Shown here in pieces: positions 1 through 15,806 of a stretch of 45,577 bases of DNA. Made by a program: the position numbers and the translations under genes. The stretch lies in the NCBI GenBank assembly GCA_028565635.1, contig JAOXYB010043614.1, forward strand, positions 1 to 45,577. The letters are read 5' to 3'. This stretch comes from Phoronis ovalis (taxonomy: Eukaryota > Phoronida > Phoronidae). Position 1 is the stretch's first letter; the number at the start of each line of letters is the position of its first letter. The notes under the pieces were generated by a model. It made no database searches and was not told the DNA's origin. It saw only the letters and a list, made by a program, of their open reading frames with translations.

Positions 1-240
1 CCAATCTCTCCAACATTCAACATTCTCAGCTGGGGGTACACTCTCGGAGTTGTTTACAACTCACCGAATGTCTAGTTGTTATATGGAATATTATTATATA
101 ACAGATTAAACATAACCCTGTAGTGAATACTATAAAACGCAGTTAATTGTGACGTCAGATCAGTCTCAAAATTAGTAGAATGAGGCTCATTATTAACATC
201 AAAGAGTTGGCAAATTCTTCCCAATCTTCCTTGTTTTCAG

Positions 241-3200
241 AAGCTGGAGGTTATTGAGTACTTTCTTGGTAAATATTTGATGCCAACCAAAGATGCTAAC
301 ATTGGTAAGATAAGTTTACAGTTCTTATTTATCACCACTCAGTAAAGTATTGTTATTGTATTCCTCACTTTGTAAAATGTTGTTCAAAATCGCTGCTGAT
401 CAAAATTGTCATGAAGATTGTGGCTTCAGTGTACAAGGATAAGCCAGAAACAGCTAGTGTTACCTTTTGTTAGAATCATTGCCTTTCATCTCTGTGTAAG
501 GAAATGATTATGGTACAATCTAAGGATCGTTTACAGGGTTTCCAGACAAAAATCTGACCAACGTCATATTAGTGTCATGTTGTACATATTGATGGACAAA
601 ATGATTTCATTCTTACTCTAAACGTGTCTGTCTACTTATTCTATAGCAAGGTAGAAATAGGACAAAATTCAATTTTCAGAAACCAGTAGGACTACAGTAA
701 TAAATTTTGTTCTCATATGAGAGCAGTTGTTTTGTCTTTAATCGAGGTATCTTTCCTGACACTATACATTTTTTCAGAACCTGACAAGATAGTTCAAACA
801 GCCCCTGAATCCGCTACAGAACCCTCACAAAAAAGACAGGTATTTCTCCTTCATTTCCACTCACTGATATGTTTTAAGATATGGTATAATTTAGGAATAC
901 ACTTGTATATGGTAAATTTGCTTTAATTTACTTGCCAAATTATATGTCACTTTTGAAATATTAAAAAGATTTGTTACTTATTTTTATATTTAAAATTTAT
1001 AATAGCATCATATTCAAAGTTCAGGGTTTTCTGTGCTCAGTGCTTGCAGTATAATCTTCGTGTTTGCTGCCCTACCTTATACAAAAACAGCAAGTGATAA
1101 TATATGTTGTTCATTGTTCATTATAGATCAGGAAGAAAAGAATAGAAAACATTGAACTGGCGTATTTTGAATATAACTATACCAATGGAACCCCGTGTGA
1201 CCTAACAAAGAAGTCACGTAGAGTTTCAATACATTATATATGTCAGCCAGAAGGAAATGGAGAGATATATGAATTAAAAGAGACATCAACATGTGAATAT
1301 GAAATCACTGTACTGACGCATTTGCTATGCAAACACCCAGGTTACAAGTATGTCGAAATCTGGTTTATTTCCATAAATATTTACATGCACTTGATTGGGG
1401 CACTAGTAGCGATCTCAAATGTTGCCAGCATGCACGTTCTCCGCCTGCTCGTGTGATTCCATTCACAAAACCAGCATGTTGGGGACATTTGGCTGTGACT
1501 CCATCTAGTGCATACAATCTGTCTAGTTTTGACGCCATCAAATGCATACAATCGGTCTATAGCTGTTATCACATATTACGAAACATTTATTTAACAAGAT
1601 GCTGAAGAAATATTTTTTAAGCAGTGGGGAAAAAGTTAATATGCCTAGAAAAAGGTTACGTTTTGCTCCCCTTAATCCTGAACAGAGAGAGACTTAGTAT
1701 TCTGTTAACACCATTAGATGTCACTAAGTACGAGGCCCTTGGCACATTTTGTAATTCCATGACTTTGTATTTATCTTTGCTGTAGTAAAACAATCAAAAA
1801 TAATTATGGATTATTTATTATTATATGACAGTTTGAAGATAGCTGTCACTGCCTATCAGGATAATTCCTCAAACTCTCTCATTGGATTTTAGGATTTGTT
1901 TTGTGCTGTTTGGTTCTTTCCTACTACAGAGATAGTTAAAGATATTTTTTATACTGTTGGCATTTTTCACTGTTATGAAAATATAGTTTTAATGTTTGCA
2001 GACCAAAGGATACTCCAGTAACAAGTATAAATTGTCATCCTATAGAAGGTTCACCAGCAAGGCCAAAAAGTTTAATCAATCAAGATTTGGAATCACTTAG
2101 GCAATACAATGGAAGAGAAATAACAAGGGTAAGTCAGTAGTAATATAATTGTAGATTTTAATATTAACTATAGCTTCAAATTCTTTAATCCATTTTGTTT
2201 TTGGCAATCATTAAAATAAGATGAAATGCACAGACGGTGCATGTATTATGCTGCCAAGTAACTTGCATTATCCAATTACCTGTTTGCAAGAACATTTACT
2301 TTGTAAATATATTACATTTGGATATTTAAAAATAACATGTGATCATTATTCTTCTTCCTAAATGCTGTCTTTTCAGAGTAATACAGATCTCAAGGATGTT
2401 GTTAGTGTAAAAGTAGTAGACACCCGGCCACAAGATTCAACCATTCCACCACAATCTAGAGCAGAAACTAGAACAGTTTTAAGTCCACAAACTGATACAC
2501 AACTACTTAAAGAATTTCTTCATGGAGATTACTGTTTACATGGGGTGAGTATTAGAAAACATTTTTTAGCTATGTATAGTTGACAATATTGTTACAATGT
2601 TGAGATTCATGCTGTGACCTAAAAGGTGTTTTATGTGTAGGTTATTTAGAAATGATTTTTGGGTAATGTCACTAAAGCTTTGTTTTAGGATTATGTTTCA
2701 TGAAATAAGAAAGGCAGTCCAGCAGAAACACCAGTAATATTTTGAGATAAGCCATTTTGTGCTATACTCTGTTTAAAGTAGTATCTTCGTTTTTGTGATT
2801 GTAGTCCTCTATTGTTTATAATACGGTAAATTGGAATACAAAATTCATTCATCTTGTCATTTCATTACATATTCGTTTTAATATTTTCAATTTTATAACA
2901 TGGGATTATAATTATGTAGAAGTTGTAGATCTTTAAATGATATTTTTTGTAGGGAGTAGGTTGGTGGAAACATGAATTTTGTTTTGGACGTTTTGTTCAA
3001 CAGTATCATGAGGTTTGTTTTTAAATTTTCTGACACTTTTTTGATAATTGCACCTTGTGCAATTTGTTGAATAAAACCCTACATTTAAACTGGATTGTTT
3101 TATAAAAATACAGTTCATTACTAAGTCACAAATAATGAAGAATTTTGTCTTTGTTCATGTTAAGCAGTAGTTTGAATAATTTTACTCAATAGTGTTTGCT

Positions 3201-4781
3201 CGAATGGTACATCTTCTGTAGGAAAAAGGCACCAAGACAACTGTTATGTTAGGTGTGTGGAATCATGATAAGCATTTAGAATGGTTAAGCAAGTTTCCTA
3301 GTAAAAGACACAAACCAGGACAAAAGTAAGCACTACTAACTTTAAATATTGAATGGCCTGATGGTATAATAATTAAATATGTATCTCCATCATATAAAAG
3401 TGAACTAATACTTTTATACGTACACACGATCATTTGTGGTGGCCTTCATTTCCTTTGGCAATTTTAATTAACAGGACAACTACGGCTTAAATTACGACAC
3501 TTAATTATTTAAATTCTTCGATGCTACATGTAAGTGATATTGACCTTCAATGGAAACTGTACAAATGAATATTTTTACACTCAGTGATGTGATCGATGAT
3601 ATATATACGAGTGTTTCGTATCCACTATCTAATATTTGTTTACGGCAGCTATAAACAAGTTATTTTGCTACTTATCAATTAAAAATATTTCTGTCAAAGA
3701 AGCTGAACAGTATAGTGGGGGCATTCTTATATTACACACGAGCTAGAATTTTAGAACAAAAACAGCACCTTAATTATTTGTAAAACAGAGGACTGCATGT
3801 CTAAATTCATTATGGCAAAGCCCTCTATACACATTTCTCTAGCACATGCTTTGATACACAACTATGATTATCTACACTTAACTGATATAGGTGAAGGCAT
3901 AAACATGCCATATGAAAAATAAAGTTTGTGTTACTGCTATTAGACATCAAAATTGTATTTTGTTTTTGCAGGGTTCTGCACTTATACTTTAGCAATGGAG
4001 AAATCTGTGATTTAACAGGTCAGCCCAGAAATGTAGAGGTCAAGTTAAGATGCAAAGCGAATGAAAAACAGCCACATGCAGTATCACTATATCTCCTTGA
4101 ACCAAATGTTTGCGAGTATGTTTTAGGGGTAGGTACCATTTATACTTGTTCATCTGTCTTTTCAAATACTGAATACACATTCAAGGGTCAGTGATTCTTT
4201 TTATGTAAATCCTAATATCTTTATTTAATATATTAATAATTTGTGTATGGTAATATAGGTTCACTAATCTAATATATGATTTTTAGTGTGGTTCAATGTC
4301 CGATATTATTTTTTGTTTTATGTAGCATTAGCTGGAAGTTTTCAATTTCTCAAATGTATGCTGTACATAAGCTATAATCAAACTTTGTTATCAATGTGGG
4401 TTAATGAAATTGTATTTTAAAAGCCCCCCCCCCCCCAAGTTCATCTGTTAATAGTAATTTTCTCAAATTCAACAATGTATTGTCTGTTATCAGAAAATAT
4501 TGTACTGTACTTCATTGGAAATTGTTGCTAACAAGCCCAGATTAAAGAATATAGTATGCTCTTTTAAAATTATATCGATGGCCATAAAATGGAGAGCTGA
4601 ACTGCTTTCTATCCCTTAACTAAATGTTGTTTATTTAAATTAACTGTTTCTTATGATGTATAAATAGCCGACTTGTATGTTTTGATTCCAGATTGAATCT
4701 CCTATTCTGTGTGATGTAATAGACAAAGCTGATGAAAATGGAATAGTGAGAAACATAGATGTACATGTGAATGTACCTTGA
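241..4781 (+). CDS. ERLEC1: ERLEC1, endoplasmic reticulum lectin 1 (XTP3-B); 3' part, 9 exons
   Basis: ERLEC1 is an ER-lumenal lectin of ER-associated degradation: it binds trimmed N-glycans on misfolded glycoproteins and works with the SEL1L-HRD1 ligase. Exons: 241-304, 778-839, 1127-1347, 2002-2128, 2377-2544, 2953-3012, 3222-3325, 3972-4128 and 4692-4781 (TGA at 4779-4781). All have GT-AG borders and stay in phase, giving 350 residues. Exon 1127-1347 holds the C-terminal half of the first MRH domain (NGTPCDL, then CEYEITVLTHLLC). Exons 2377-4781 hold the second MRH domain: KEFLHGDYCLHG, GVGWWKHEFCFGRFVQQYHE, NGEICDLTGQPR, then CEYVLG joined to IESPILC. Order and spacing match vertebrate ERLEC1 as I remember it, including the final DKADENGIV. 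The signal peptide and the start of MRH domain 1 lie outside the window. The alternative, OS-9, has a single MRH domain and does not fit. Confidence 0.95.
305..777 (+). other. ERLEC1 intron
   Basis: The intron starts with GTAAGA after 304 and ends with TTTTTTCAG before 778. The open frame from 717 is chance intronic sequence running into the real exon. I see nothing else in it. Confidence 0.8.
1348..2001 (+). other. ERLEC1 intron with a GC-richer insert
   Basis: The donor GTATGT is at 1348 and the acceptor TTTGCAG ends at 2001. Positions about 1390-1560 are less AT-rich than the surrounding intron and contain a 34-bp-period tandem repeat, listed separately. Small open frames on both strands here show no protein-like features. 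Confidence 0.7.
1501..1559. repeat. imperfect tandem direct repeat, 34-bp period
   Basis: Copy 1 is at 1501-1525 and copy 2 at 1535-1559. They share 21 of 25 bases around the core TGCATACAATC. The preceding bases (TGAC.CCATC) also recur at the same offset, so about 1.9 units are present. It may be part of a decayed interspersed element; I do not recognise the family. Confidence 0.7.
2129..3971 (+). other. ERLEC1 introns 2129-2376, 2545-2952, 3013-3221 and 3326-3971
   Basis: These introns separate the short central ERLEC1 exons. Each starts with GT and ends with AG. They are AT-rich, and I see no further exon or RNA gene in them. Confidence 0.75.
4129..4691 (+). other. last ERLEC1 intron, with a 13-bp poly-C run
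   Basis: The donor GTAGGT follows the CEYVLG codons at 4128 and the acceptor TTCCAG ends at 4691. A run of 13 consecutive C at 4424-4436 stands out in this AT-rich context; its length may be unstable or mis-sequenced. No coding content is seen. Confidence 0.75.
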
Positions 4782-5064
4782 ATGTGATTGATACTTTTTA
4801 TGATGTAATGGGACTTCTTAATACTTGAACTTTTTAATGGTCATTGTTTTTAGGAAATAATTATCTTAGATCAGGAGATGTCACTTGCATGAATGTGAGT
4901 GACTTCACAAAACTGTTTGTAATCATCCATCCTCTCATAGCAAGCTCCCTGGCAATAATGAGTATCTTGATAGAATAACCATGGTAGGCGATAATGATAA
5001 TTGTCAGATATAAAGATGTCATGGCTTTCTTAAATGATTCACTCTAATTGATTAAATTACATAA

Positions 5065-5070
5065 AATAAA
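5065..5070 (+). terminator. candidate ERLEC1 polyadenylation signal
   Basis: AATAAA lies 284 bases after the ERLEC1 stop and just before the opposing 3' end of PTGR2. Position and sequence fit a poly(A) signal; use is not shown. Confidence 0.5.
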
Positions 5071-5262
5071 TGTGTACTAAGAAAAAGAACTGACTGTATA
5101 TTTAATGTTAGACAGATATCATGTATAAATTATTTATCTGTTCCTATTTAAGAAAAATATAAAACAGATTAATTTTATATATCTTTCATAACTAATTTCA
5201 TCCTATATCACAGCTTTCCTTCACATTGCTAGTTAAGGGTTGCACGTGATAACGTGAAATAT

Positions 5263-5268
5263 TTTATT
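5263..5268 (-). terminator. candidate PTGR2 polyadenylation signal
   Basis: TTTATT on the plus strand is AATAAA on the minus strand, 43 bases past the PTGR2-like stop codon. The convergent 3' ends of ERLEC1 and this gene are therefore about 200 bases apart. Confidence 0.55.
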
Positions 5269-5310
5269 CTTAAAACCTGATTCCAAAATAAAGTTTAGAA
5301 GTCATTATCT

Positions 5311-9770
<4,460 letters not shown>

Positions 9771-10114
9771 GATCCTACAATATGGCCACTAGTAGTAGGG
9801 TAATTGATTATTTGTATGTCACACAGAGAAAAGATATGTTTTCAATATATGATTCTTCTTTGGTGGCAATATTAGGGTCATTATGTGTATACACAGTCTG
9901 AGTCAGAGCTTGTATTTAGATCCTATTGGGAACCATTTGATCTTAATAGTAAAAATGGACTGAACCATGTTTTGTTTGATGGGGTACAGTTTTAGCTCCG
10001 TACTGCTTATGACAGGTTCTGAAAATAAAATTGGCTTACAATGTGGGGTCATGTTTTTTTTTAGTCAATGGTGCATAATAATAACAAGGGGTATGCCCTT
10101 TTTAGCCATTTGCT

Positions 10115-10565
10115 TGCTTACCAAAGTGACTGTCATTCAATGTCACTATACATACATGTCCTACCCATTGGCCCCCAGGGTTTGTTTTTATGCTTTATAT
10201 GCAACGTCTAATTTATCAGTGGGTACACTTTTCTTCAGTGATGGATACTTACCACAGAACATATTTTCAAAGAATACTCATTAAATACCACAGAGCATTG
10301 TCTTGTAAAACACATTTACAACAGATATAGAAAACTAAGAGCCATTAATTCAAGCCATATCATTTAATTACTAGTAAATTTAACACATTCAAATTTTTTT
10401 TTGGAAATCTTAATTTAAAACAAGTTATACTTTTTTATTTACCACAGGGCCATACATTTGGTGATCTTTATTTAACACAGGGTCAAGGTTTTTCTACGGC
10501 AAGCACTGCACCATACCAACATTTTCGACAAGTACCCCAAGCTTGCTTACCACAAGTTAGGGCAC
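10115..10565 (+). repeat. degenerate TTACCACA-type repeat cluster
   Basis: The phrases CTTACCAAAGTG (about 10119), CTTACCACAGAAC (10248), AATACCACAGAGC (10286), TTTACCACAGGGC (10438) and CTTACCACAAG (10547) recur at irregular spacing. They suggest an old tandem or composite element. I do not recognise the family. Confidence 0.35.
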
Positions 10566-11614
10566 CACACCCTTACCAAAAATTGACCGGGAAGTGCCCC
10601 CCTTTTTTGAATTATTAATTGCTGACTTTTGATTATTTTCCAAAGTAAATACAGCGATAAGTTTTCTCAAATTTGTCAATATTATTGTTCATATAGTAAG
10701 AAATAAGGAAACTTAGATAATATGTAGCTACTTGACCGGGCTACTAGTACTTGAGCATAGTTGCATGCACATTATCTATGCTAGAACGAAGCATCAGGTG
10801 CTAGTAACACACGGCGTGTGTTTTATCATAGTTTGCTTACCAGATCTGAGATCTGGCTCAAACCGTTACCTAAAACTGGCCAAGTGCTCCAGGATTGCGT
10901 CCAGGAATAGTTCCACTATTATAAGTATAACTAGTACTAGTCCTCGCTATAGCCGTATATGACACCAAGAAAACAAAAATTGGTGTCTTTTACTTTTAGT
11001 AACAGTGCATGGGCGAGCTTTGGGGAAAAATTTTAGTTTTTTTTAACACTATCTGGTCATGACCTTACGGCTCCTCCGCAGGCAAGCCATAGTAGGTCGT
11101 GTGGCTAGGACTACACTAACCAACTAGAGAGTAGAGAATTTGCCTATTTGGTCAACAGAAACGATCGTCATGCAGTTATTTATGATTTTACATTTACTAA
11201 TCTTAAGATACCGGAGTTATTTAATAGAGAATAACACCATGCCTGGCTTGCTTGAGAAACTGACGTGGTAGTTGTTCGGTGTCATTGTTCAAGTGAACAA
11301 GTAAATTAAAATAAACATTTTCCAGAGAAGGGATCACACGATGCAGACATTCAACCGGAAGACGGAAGTAAGGTATTTTCTTTTCTCCACACACAGAAGA
11401 ACGACGCGGAAGAAGTAACAACATTAACTGTGATGGAACAACACACAAACTTCTTCAATATTAGTACTTCATCTGCTGAAAATTAATAATTATAATTAAT
11501 GTAAGCTTTATAAAACATTTGTCTTATGGGAAAGGTAATTGGTAAAAATTATACTCTGTTATAATTCTTTAACTGGAAAAGGATACTATTATATTTTTCA
11601 TTAGTAGGTGAGAA

Positions 11615-11663
11615 CTAGGATATATAAAACTCTAAGTCTTGGAGTTTTATATAATTATCCTAG
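11615..11663. repeat. inverted repeat with 9-base loop
   Basis: The left arm 11615-11632 (CTAGGATATATAAAACTC) pairs with the right arm 11642-11663 (GAGTTTTATATAATTATCCTAG), except for a four-base bulge in the right arm. It lies about 290 bases upstream of the NTase-TPR start codon. It could be a foldback element remnant or a structured leader; no transcript evidence is available. Confidence 0.65.
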
Positions 11664-11951
11664 GTAAGAAAAACCTGCAAACAACAATTAATGTTTAGCT
11701 GTTACTGCGAAGTAAGGAATGTTTCTCACCTTTTATTTTATTCCATTTTATGATCAAAAGTTTATTCTGTAATATATATTAGATAAACATAATAATAAAT
11801 TAAGACTATTTGTGTCCTTATAACTGTTATAATTTATTTTTTATACTTTTATATAGTGCATAGATCTGTGAAAGCTTCCGTTGGTACTGTATAAAATTCT
11901 ACACCATGTTCCTAAGTAGAAAGCGCAAATCAAACACATCATGCAGAGTCC

Positions 11952-14900
11952 ATGCAGCCATTGAAATGTTGCCAAGGTTATGAAAAACAATATACTTGCA
12001 ACAAATCTTCACCACATACAGAAAATGAGATTCTTCAAACTTTGGACAGTGAAGAAAAAAATCTTGCTGCTTCACTGAAAGTAAATCATGAACTTGAGAA
12101 AGTTTCTGAACTGTTGCATTGTCTTGGTGATGTTTATACTAAAAAGGGGAAAATAAGTAAGAAATCTGAACATTTTGTAAAAGCATCTGCTCTTTACAAT
12201 GGTGCGTTAATACACTCAAAAAATCGGAGCTGCATACATCAACTTACCCAATCATTAAAGCAGAATGAACAGGATTTTTTCAATTTAGTTATAGGCAGTA
12301 AAAGCAAAATATTACCATATACACAAAGAGAAAGGTATAAGAAACATCTTAGTAACATTCGTGCTTTGGCTGCATCAAGTATTAAACAAGTTCAGAATGA
12401 CTTTGAATTCAGTATTTATATGACAGAAAAAGAACGTTTGGAAAAAGAAAGAACATTTCTGCAGTCTTCTCAAAACTGTTTTCATAAAATTACAGAAAAT
12501 ATGAAAAACTTTGTGAAGCTACTACTAGATGACTGCTTAAAGGTTCTAGGACCCTTACCTTGTGCATATGCCATTGTAGGTTTAGGTTCATTTGCTAGAG
12601 AAGAAATAACAGCATACTCAGACTTTGAATTTGTTGTTATTATTGATGAAGAAACAGAAGCAAACAAGGACTATTTTTGTAACCTTACAAACTTGTTACA
12701 TATTCATGTTTTGAATTTAGGCGAGACAATATTACCTGCAGTTGCTATCAAATCCCTGAATGATTTTGATGGAGATAATTGGTTTTTTGATTCTTTTTCA
12801 TGCAATGGTTTTAGCTTTGATGGAACAATGCCTTGGGCTTGCAAAACTCCATTAGGAAGACCTGACAGAAAAACAAAACCTGGCATTGAATTGATACGAA
12901 GTCCTGAAAATATGGCTAAGCTACAGTCACGAAACATTGCTGTCAGAGAAGGATATATCATCTTGCTGAAATTCTTGCGACTACTACTCTGGTAACAATA
13001 CTCTTTATGAGAGATACGAATTTTTGGTTCAAAATGCTCCGAGTTTGCGAAGTAGAGTAAAAATGACAAAAAATACCATGGAAAATGATCTGTGCGAGTA
13101 TGCTAAACAATATCAAGTATTTGATACCTCAAGCAAAATTCTGGAATTTACAACACTATCATCTTTGAAACTTAACGTTAAACGTGAGATTTATCGTTTG
13201 CCTTCTTTACTTGCTAATAACTTTAAATTGCTGTACAACTTAACGTCTAATCAACCATTTGATGTATTCAGTCAGTTGTGTGATAAGAACATACTGACAT
13301 CAAAAGCATCTCATAACTTGCAAGTTGCCGTAGCAGTAGCAATTCTTTTGAGACATATTACATACCATGAAAACCACGGGCAGAAAGAGTCATTAACTCC
13401 ATACTCACAATGGACCAGCCAGTTACCATCATTATTAACACAGGCATCAAAGACAGAAGAATGTTATTTGGTCAACACCAACTTGTTATTTCGATTTTAT
13501 GTCACAGTTATTCCTCTTTCACTGAGTATCAGGGACAGTGTGATTTCTTTGGACAAAGACATATTTTGTACAGATAAGTTATCTTTAGGGAAGATTTTCT
13601 TACTCCTGTTGAACATACCACAGGCTCTACAATGTCTTTCATCTGCTAAACATTTGTGTCAAAATCAGCAATACAAATCAGTTTGCAGTATATACTTGGG
13701 AGTAGCTTACAGATACATTGGCAATTATAAAAAAGCTTTGCAGAATTTTAAACATGCACTGAAATGGTATAGATCAAGCAAAATTACCACTAATTTTCAA
13801 AAGGTAGCAGAGGTTGTTTAATTGGAGGGATATATATTTGAATCTGAGTGACCACGAACAAAGTTTGGAATACTACAAGAAATCTATTGATTACTTAAAA
13901 GGTCAGAAGTCTGAAAGTTATGCTTCAGCATTGTGTGGAATAGGTGAAGCTTTTATTTCTCTTGGAGATGGATTAACTGCTCAGTCGTACACACGGAAAG
14001 CTTTGGCAATTTATCAACATTTGTTTGGAGTCGGCCAAGTTACTTTAAATGTAATCCTTGCATACAGTCTTCTAGGCCGTGCCTATCAACAGATTCATTA
14101 TTATGAAGCTGCCCAACTATATTATCATAAAATACTCGAGTTTTTTAAACGGTGGTATGGAAATGTTTGTTATACTAATATTGCGATTGCATTGGATGAT
14201 CTTGGTACAGCTTATGAAGGGTTAGAGGATTACGAGAGTGCTTTGATGTGTTTACAACAATCCCTAACTATGATGGAGCATCTATATGGAAACCATAATC
14301 ATGCATCCAGACATAGGCAATGTATTAGGACAAATTGGGAGAATTTACTATGTACCGTGCAATGCTACAATGAATCTGAAAGATATCATTTGAGAGCTCT
14401 AGAAATGAAACATGCTGTGTACCAAAACAAACCTCATGCAGATACTGCGTTAACACTGAATGAGCTGGCTGTGTTGAATGAACATATGGAACGTACATTA
14501 TGATGAAGCTTTCAAATACCATGAGTTATGTTTAAAGATGAATCAGGAGTATAGCCATAGTAAAGAAAATTTAGATGTTGCAACATCTATCCTGGATATG
14601 GTAGGGCATTTCATTTGATAGGTGAATATGAGGAAGCCATGGCATACACTGATAAAGCTGCGAAAGTTTGCCGAAGACTTCAAGGTTCTATGGTCAAATC
14701 AGGTATGGAAAATTTGTTTCATAATATAGCAATGGCATATGAAAAGCTGCAAGAGTATGAAAAGGCATTGCTGTATATACAGAAATCGATAAAACTTAAA
14801 GAAAAAATTTACCACAATGGCGAACACGAACACTTAGCAACTTCAATTCATGAGTATGGTAGAATCTACCATTTGTTTAATAGTAATTACGAGCTGTCAA

Positions 14901-15595
14901 AAAAGTATCTGGATCGAGCATATAATATGAGAAAAGAAGTGTATGGTGACAGTCCTCATCCTACTCTAGCAGATTCTTTGCACGAGTTGGGCTATGTTGC
15001 ACTGCAAATGGATGATTTGACATCAGCATTATTGTATCACCAGCAATGCCTGGAAATGAATATAAAAGTTCATGGTAAAGTAGCAAATCCGGAAACTGCT
15101 GCAAGTTTACATGAAATTGGGACAATATATTACCGGAAGAATGAAAACGAAGATGCCATTGAGTATTTAAAGCAGTCATTAACAATGAAAAAACATGTAT
15201 ATGGTACTGTACCAAACCAGGATATTGCAGATACATTGCAAATGCTTGCATTAGCGTACTATGAGCTGGGGGATCTAAAATGTTCCATCAAATTTCATCA
15301 GGAATCCTTGTGCATGAAGAAAGCAATACATGGCTTAGACACAAATAATTCCGATGTTGCTGAATCACTTCATGATTTAGGTTCATGCTATCAGAAAGTA
15401 TGTGATTATAAAAATGCTGTGATACATCTTCAGCAAGCATTAGAAATGTACAAAACATTAGATATTGGGGAATCTAGTGAGCGTGTACCAGAAATTCTAG
15501 AAAAGTTGATTGCAGTTCACATAAAGCTGCGCAACCATAACATGGTGTCTGAGTTAAAATGTGTACTTCGTAAGTTAAAGGAGTTCAAGAATTAG
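11952..15595 (+). pseudogene. nucleotidyltransferase-TPR protein gene, intronless, disrupted by about five frameshifts
   Basis: One continuous coding stretch of about 1,200 codons lies in shifting frames. Residues 210-227 of the first segment read GLGSFAREE...SDFEF: the G-S and D-x-E signature of the polymerase-beta-like nucleotidyltransferase fold, as in the GlnD/DUF294 group. Downstream come the segments GFSFDGTMPW and LIRSPENMAKLQ. About 14 TPRs of the kinesin-light-chain/NPHP3 type follow, with linkers such as KKHVYG and KEKIYHNGEHEHLATS. The frame shifts near 12955 (an AT-rich ATATAT run; the alternative frame reads HLAEILATTTLV), 12990, 13813, 14497 and 14595. Clean segments are 11952-12995, about 13024-13821, 13814-14503 and 14615-15595. 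The neighbouring kinesin exons stay open for kilobases, so random sequencing error is not the simplest cause. Gene decay or an inactive allele is more likely. No introns are visible, so a retrocopy is possible. The upstream in-frame TAA at 11913 supports the ATG at 11952. Confidence 0.8.
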
Positions 15596-15625
15596 ATTAA
15601 ATCATTCCTCCTGTTAAATACGTCT

Positions 15626-15631
15626 AATAAA
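15626..15631 (+). terminator. candidate polyadenylation signal of the NTase-TPR gene
   Basis: AATAAA lies 30 bases after the TAG stop at 15593-15595, a plausible 3' end for this short-UTR gene. Confidence 0.5.
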
Positions 15632-15800
15632 AGTTTGTAACCCAGCCCTGATAAAGATGCTTGATCCATTTATCAGTAATAGGTTTTCCAACTGGAGGAG
15701 AGTAGTTTGTGCAATAGCGGCAATAAAAAATGAAATTGGTTCACAAATATTTGTCATTCATGGAAATAGTAAGACGACATACAAATATAAATAAACAACA

Positions 15801-15806
15801 TTTATT
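15801..15806 (-). terminator. candidate polyadenylation signal of the STARD9-like kinesin
   Basis: TTTATT on the plus strand gives AATAAA on the minus strand, about 1.1 kb past the kinesin stop codon and before the opposing end of the NTase-TPR gene. Confidence 0.45.

Larger units (their letters stand above)
9771..11951. other. intergenic region between PTGR2 and the NTase-TPR gene, divergent promoters expected
   Basis: The two flanking genes are transcribed away from each other, so the promoters of both should lie here. I cannot place a start site. The stretch 10115-10570 has several phrases built around TACCACA, listed separately. Positions 10980-11450 are less AT-rich than the rest and could hold a noncoding first exon of PTGR2. 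The small open frames at 9967-10284, 10732-10962 and 11221-11448 have no recognisable domain. Confidence 0.5.

Noticed and set aside
10961-10987. 8-bp stem (GACACCAA / TTGGTGTC) with 11-base loop
   Set aside because: Too short to separate from chance in AT-rich intergenic DNA; not a histone stem-loop and not a known RNA.
11221-11448. 75-residue minus-strand frame upstream of PTGR2
   Set aside because: No homology recognised and no clear donor site joining it to the PTGR2 coding exons. It could be a leader exon, but this cannot be supported.
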